Of a DNA stretch of 64,000 nucleotides, positions 61,517 through 64,000 are shown piece after piece (position 1 is the first letter of the stretch; every line of letters starts with the position of its first letter). Under the pieces are notes generated by a model. The model was given only the letters and a program-made list of their open reading frames with translations. It made no database searches and was not told the DNA's origin. The DNA is from Flavobacterium sp. (GTDB lineage: Bacteria > Bacteroidota > Bacteroidia > Flavobacteriales > Flavobacteriaceae): NCBI RefSeq assembly GCF_013823965.1, contig NZ_PNNA01000048.1, forward strand, positions 1 through 64,000, in the 5' to 3' direction. A program made the position numbers and the translations under genes.

Positions 61517-62377
61517 TCATTTCAAAAAATCAACATTCCGTTTCAAACCTTCAAATTTGGCTCTTTTCAAAGGAGAGTTTTTGAAAATAACCTTAAAAGT
61601 TTCTTCCGTAATTTCTGTCCAATCTTTTTTGGACAAGGAAAGCATTTCCGGATTGGGATTAAAAAGTGGTTCCTTATGTGGTTTAGAAAACCGGTTCCAA
61701 GGACAAACATCTTGACAAACATCACAACCAAAAGCCCAATCATCAAACTTGCCCTTCATTTCTACGGGAATATTTTCCTTGAGTTCAATGGTGAAATAAG
61801 ATATACATTTGCTGCCGTCGACAACGCGAGGTCCAACAATGGCCTGAGTTGGACAAGCATCGATGCAGGCTGTACAAGACCCACAATGATCAGTCGTTGC
61901 GTTGTCGTATTCTAAATCTAGGTCAATAATGAGTTCGGCAATGAAGTAAAAAGAACCCACTTTTTGGGTCAACAAATTGCCGTTTTTGCCAATCCAACCC
62001 AAACCACTTTTGGCTGCCCAAGCTTTGTCCAAAACAGGAGCTGAATCCACAAAAGCACGGCCTCCAACTTCTCCAATGTTTGACTGGATTGAATATAGCA
62101 ATTCCTTCAATTTTTCCTTGATGACAAAATGGTAATCTTGTCCGTAAGCGTATTTGGAAATTTTATAAGAATCAGGATTCTGCAATTCGGAAGGATAATA
62201 ATTCAACAAAAGGGAAACCACGCTTTTGGCACCATCAACCAGCAAAGTGGGATCAAGTCGCTTGTCGAAATGATTTTCCATATACGACATTTGACCATTC
62301 ATTTGATTATTTAGCCAATGTTCCAAACGAGGTGCTTCATCTTCCAAAAACCCTGCTTTGGATATCCCGCAAGACAA
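61517..62377 (-). CDS. queG: Epoxyqueuosine reductase QueG (canonical start absent)
   Basis: Reduces epoxyqueuosine to queuosine in tRNA using cobalamin and two 4Fe-4S clusters. The ferredoxin-like [12 protein letters not shown] and [11 protein letters not shown] motifs and SGLGWIGKN are present. Coordinates begin at a TTG (62377), but the family's N-terminal [19 protein letters not shown] continues in frame for about 22 codons to a stop at 62443, with no ATG, GTG or further TTG except the one used. Upstream lies a five-unit 7-bp repeat (62423-62457), which seems to have replaced the normal start. Including these codons the length is about 308, the family norm. It lies after ruvB and a small gene. 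Confidence 0.85.
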   Translation of the reverse strand: MSCGISKAGFLEDEAPRLEHWLNNQMNGQMSYMENHFDKRLDPTLLVDGAKSVVSLLLNYYPSELQNPDSYKISKYAYGQDYHFVIKEKLKELLYSIQSNIGEVGGRAFVDSAPVLDKAWAAKSGLGWIGKNGNLLTQKVGSFYFIAELIIDLDLEYDNATTDHCGSCTACIDACPTQAIVGPRVVDGSKCISYFTIELKENIPVEMKGKFDDWAFGCDVCQDVCPWNRFSKPHKEPLFNPNPEMLSLSKKDWTEITEETFKVIFKNSPLKRAKFEGLKRNVDFLK

Positions 62378-62422
62378 AAACCCGAGGCGATTGGCTTCGG
62401 ATTTTATGAATTGCGAATATTT

Positions 62423-62457
62423 TGAGTTTTGAGTTATGAGTTATGAATTATGAGTTC
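62423..62457. repeat. Five tandem 7-bp repeats at the 5' end of queG
   Basis: TGAGTTT, TGAGTTA, TGAGTTA, TGAATTA, TGAGTTC on the + strand. The repeat covers the point where the queG start codon should lie, and the in-frame stop upstream of queG (62441-62443) is within it. Confidence 0.9.
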
Positions 62458-62534
62458 TACAACTTGAATTTAAAAAAGTTCTTATCTAAAAGTAATGGAA
62501 AGTCTTTTCTAAAATGACCCTTACTTAATTTTAT

Positions 62535-62702
62535 CTATAATTGCATTAAGGCTAAAATTAAGTAAAGAAGAAACAAAGCAATAATTGACGAGATTACGAC
62601 GCCAATTTTAATTCTTGCCTGCTTAAAATGATATAGTAACCAAATAAAAATAGTCAAAAAAAACACCAACAAAATTAGCAAGAGCGACATTCCTGTTACC
62701 AT
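62535..62702 (-). CDS. Small 55-residue membrane protein
   Basis: I do not recognise the family. It is a 55-residue frame from an ATG at 62702 (alternative ATG at 62690) to a TAG at 62535. It has two hydrophobic helices, about residues 5-23 (MSLLLILLVFFLTIFIWLL) and 35-54 (IGVVISSIIALFLLYLIL), joined by a basic loop (YHFKQARIK), a typical two-span small membrane protein topology. It lies between ruvB (58 bases upstream) and queG, on the same strand. No ribosome-binding motif, as usual in this phylum. Amino-acid composition supports a real gene, but short AT-rich frames can be hydrophobic by chance. Confidence 0.6.
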   Translation of the reverse strand: MVTGMSLLLILLVFFLTIFIWLLYHFKQARIKIGVVISSIIALFLLYLILALMQL

Positions 62703-62760
62703 TTATAATTTTATTTTTAAATATTTGGTCATTTCTATCTTCCTATTTCTCGCTTAACAC

Positions 62761-63783
62761 CTAAAAAAGTCCGCCTTGAATATTGGTTCTTACTTTTCCG
62801 AGATGCTTGTATGCCTTTTCGGTAACTTCCCTTCCTCTTGGCGTTCTCATTATAAATCCTTCCTGAATCAAGAAGGGTTCATAAACTTCTTCGATGGTTT
62901 CGCTACTTTCTGAAACCGCTGTTGCCAAAGTGGACAATCCAACTGGACCACCCTTGAATTTATCGATAATGGTGTTCAGTATTTTGTTATCCATTTCGTC
63001 CAAACCGTGGGCGTCAACATTTAAGGCTTTTAAAGCGTAACGAGCAATTTCTATGTCGATGGTTCCATTTCCTTTTATTTGGGCAAAATCACGAACACGA
63101 CGCAATAATGCATTGGCAATACGCGGTGTCCCTCTGCTTCGTCCTGCAATTTCGATGGCGGCTTCCATCGAAATGGGCATTTTTAATATGGAAGCGCTTC
63201 TTTCGACAATGGTCGTTAAGAGTTCCGTGGTGTAATATTGCAGTCTGGAGGATATTCCGAAACGGGCTCTCATGGGAGACGTCAACAAACCGGAACGCGT
63301 GGTGGCACCAATCAAGGTAAATGGATTCAAATTGATTTGCACCGTTCTGGCGTTGGGTCCAGATTCAATCATGATATCAATCTTGAAATCTTCCATTGCC
63401 GAGTACAAATATTCTTCGACAATTGGACTCAATCTATGAATTTCGTCAATAAACAAAACGTCCCTTTCTTCGAGATTGGTCAACAAACCTGCCAAATCTC
63501 CCGGTTTATCCAAAACTGGCCCTGAAGTTATTTTTATTCCCACTTGCAGCTCATTGGCCAAGATATTAGCCAAAGTGGTTTTTCCCAATCCTGGTGGACC
63601 GTGAAAAAGGGTGTGATCAAGTGCTTCATTTCTTTGATTGGCCGCTTGAACAAAAACTTTTAAATTTTCTAATATTTGATCCTGACCTGCAAAATCGTCA
63701 AAAGAAAGTGGTCTTAATCTTTTTTCGAGATCAAGTTCTTCTGGATTGTAACCGTTATTTGTTGGGTCTAAATTCTCATTCAT
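62761..63783 (-). CDS. ruvB: Holliday junction branch migration helicase RuvB
   Basis: A 340-residue AAA+ ATPase motor that, with RuvA, moves Holliday junctions. N-terminal [15 protein letters not shown], Walker [11 protein letters not shown] (about residues 61-70), Walker [10 protein letters not shown], sensor 1 [10 protein letters not shown] with [13 protein letters not shown], and a C-terminal winged helix ([17 protein letters not shown]) are all present. The start ATG has two overlapping -7-like elements just upstream. Confidence 0.97.
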   Translation of the reverse strand: MNENLDPTNNGYNPEELDLEKRLRPLSFDDFAGQDQILENLKVFVQAANQRNEALDHTLFHGPPGLGKTTLANILANELQVGIKITSGPVLDKPGDLAGLLTNLEERDVLFIDEIHRLSPIVEEYLYSAMEDFKIDIMIESGPNARTVQINLNPFTLIGATTRSGLLTSPMRARFGISSRLQYYTTELLTTIVERSASILKMPISMEAAIEIAGRSRGTPRIANALLRRVRDFAQIKGNGTIDIEIARYALKALNVDAHGLDEMDNKILNTIIDKFKGGPVGLSTLATAVSESSETIEEVYEPFLIQEGFIMRTPRGREVTEKAYKHLGKVRTNIQGGLF

Positions 63784-63787
63784 TCTA

Positions 63788-63804
63788 CAAATATAACAAA
63801 GTTA
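63788..63804 (-). promoter_or_regulatory. Two -7-like elements before ruvB
   Basis: On the - strand TAACTTTG (63804-63797) and TATATTTG (63795-63788) both match TAnnTTTG. The latter is only 4 bases from the ruvB ATG, so the former is more plausible. The -33 position of the former falls in the terminator stem of the upstream gene. Confidence 0.4.
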
Positions 63805-63812
63805 TAAGCAAA

Positions 63813-63840
63813 TAAAAATGCCTTTCGAAAGGAAAGGCAT
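63813..63840 (-). terminator. Terminator of the gene running in from the right end
   Basis: ATGCCTTTC (63818-63826) and GAAAGGCAT (63832-63840) form a perfect 9-bp stem with loop GAAAG, followed on the - strand by TTTTTATT. It lies 25 bases past the stop codon of the partial gene at 63866. Confidence 0.85.
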
Positions 63841-63865
63841 TGGAAGTTTAAAATAGATAATACTT

Positions 63866-64000
63866 TTATTTAACATATTGGGCACGACTTCCCACAGTAT
63901 CTATTTGATAATGAAAGTCAAGTGACAAAAGGCCTGCGTCATCAGTGTAAGTATCTGCTGCATTGCTTGAATTTCTCCAAATACGACATATCAATATGCT
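63866..64000 (-). CDS. 3' end of an unrecognised gene (partial)
   Basis: The last 44 codons of a gene whose start lies beyond the right edge. In the one frame open to the edge it reads ...RIWRNSSNAADTYTDDAGL and LSLDFHYQIDTVGSRAQYVK, ending TAA at 63866-63868. A terminator hairpin follows at the expected distance, which supports it as a real gene. The C-terminal pattern (alternating hydrophobic with Asp/Asn/Thr) looks beta-rich. I do not recognise the family from this fragment. Confidence 0.65.
   Translation of the reverse strand, partial: SILICRIWRNSSNAADTYTDDAGLLSLDFHYQIDTVGSRAQYVK

Noticed and set aside
1..64000. CRISPR array, tRNA, rRNA, riboswitch, prophage or insertion sequence
   Set aside because: No direct-repeat/spacer pattern, cloverleaf, transposase or phage gene was recognised. 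The only repeats are protein-coding tandem repeats, heptamer tracts and the two palindromic elements.

Overview
The window is AT-rich DNA from a gliding-type member of the Bacteroidota, most likely Flavobacterium or a close relative. The evidence is the gene set: the type IX secretion (T9SS) translocon protein SprA, PorP/SprF-family proteins, a giant SprB-like adhesin with a T9SS type B sorting domain, a RemB-like outer-membrane protein, tandem Skp/OmpH genes after bamA, and an NifU-like protein with doubled Nfu N-domains. It is also shown by start codons without Shine-Dalgarno sequences and by recurrent TAnnTTTG (-7) promoter elements. No rRNA, tRNA, CRISPR array, insertion sequence or prophage was seen.

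Layout. 1-4.8 kb: bamA and two skp/ompH genes, an outer-membrane biogenesis operon ending in a terminator. 4.9-11.9 kb: murI, a gamma-carbonic-anhydrase-like protein, an orphan PorP/SprF protein, an NfuA-like iron-sulfur carrier, a DUF255 thioredoxin-fold protein, an MscS channel and tsaB. 12-19.2 kb: a six-gene leftward MacAB/TolC-like export operon with one ATPase, two permeases, two adaptors and one TolC. 19.3-20.7 kb: a DUF4403 lipoprotein. 20.8-25.9 kb: cytochrome oxidase genes (cyoE, two subunit III-like proteins, subunit IV) followed by an assembly operon (a SCO-like protein without cysteines, a true SCO, DUF420 and a small CxxC membrane protein). 26.0-27.5 kb: two unrecognised AT-rich genes. 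27.6-31.3 kb: gcvH-vanZ-deoC-remB-like operon. 31.4-39.2 kb: ruvA-sprA. 39.4-42.2 kb: malic enzyme and a CBS protein. 42.4-59.7 kb: a surface-adhesin locus with a SprB-repeat secreted protein, a 3936-residue adhesin, PorP/SprF and OmpA/PD40. 60.2-61.4 kb: a membrane-anchored AraC regulator. 61.5-64 kb: queG, a 55-residue membrane protein, ruvB and the 3' end of one more gene.

Working together. The 42-60 kb locus looks like a complete T9SS cell-surface module: a type B-CTD adhesin, its PorP/SprF partner and a peptidoglycan-binding OmpA protein. SprA, needed to export it, is encoded about 4 kb further along on the same strand. The oxidase block supplies structural subunits, heme O synthesis and copper-site assembly.

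The most unusual sequence-level signals are: (i) arrays of 7-bp repeats at intergenic sites, two of which run into gene starts (queG, which loses any canonical start codon before its conserved N-terminus, and a small oxidase-cluster protein whose signal peptide is partly encoded by the repeat); (ii) sixteen 28-residue Cys/Trp repeats in the adhesin, largely of two alternating types; (iii) two related palindromic elements downstream of unrelated genes; (iv) a perfect inverted repeat around the -7 box and possible leaderless start of murI.
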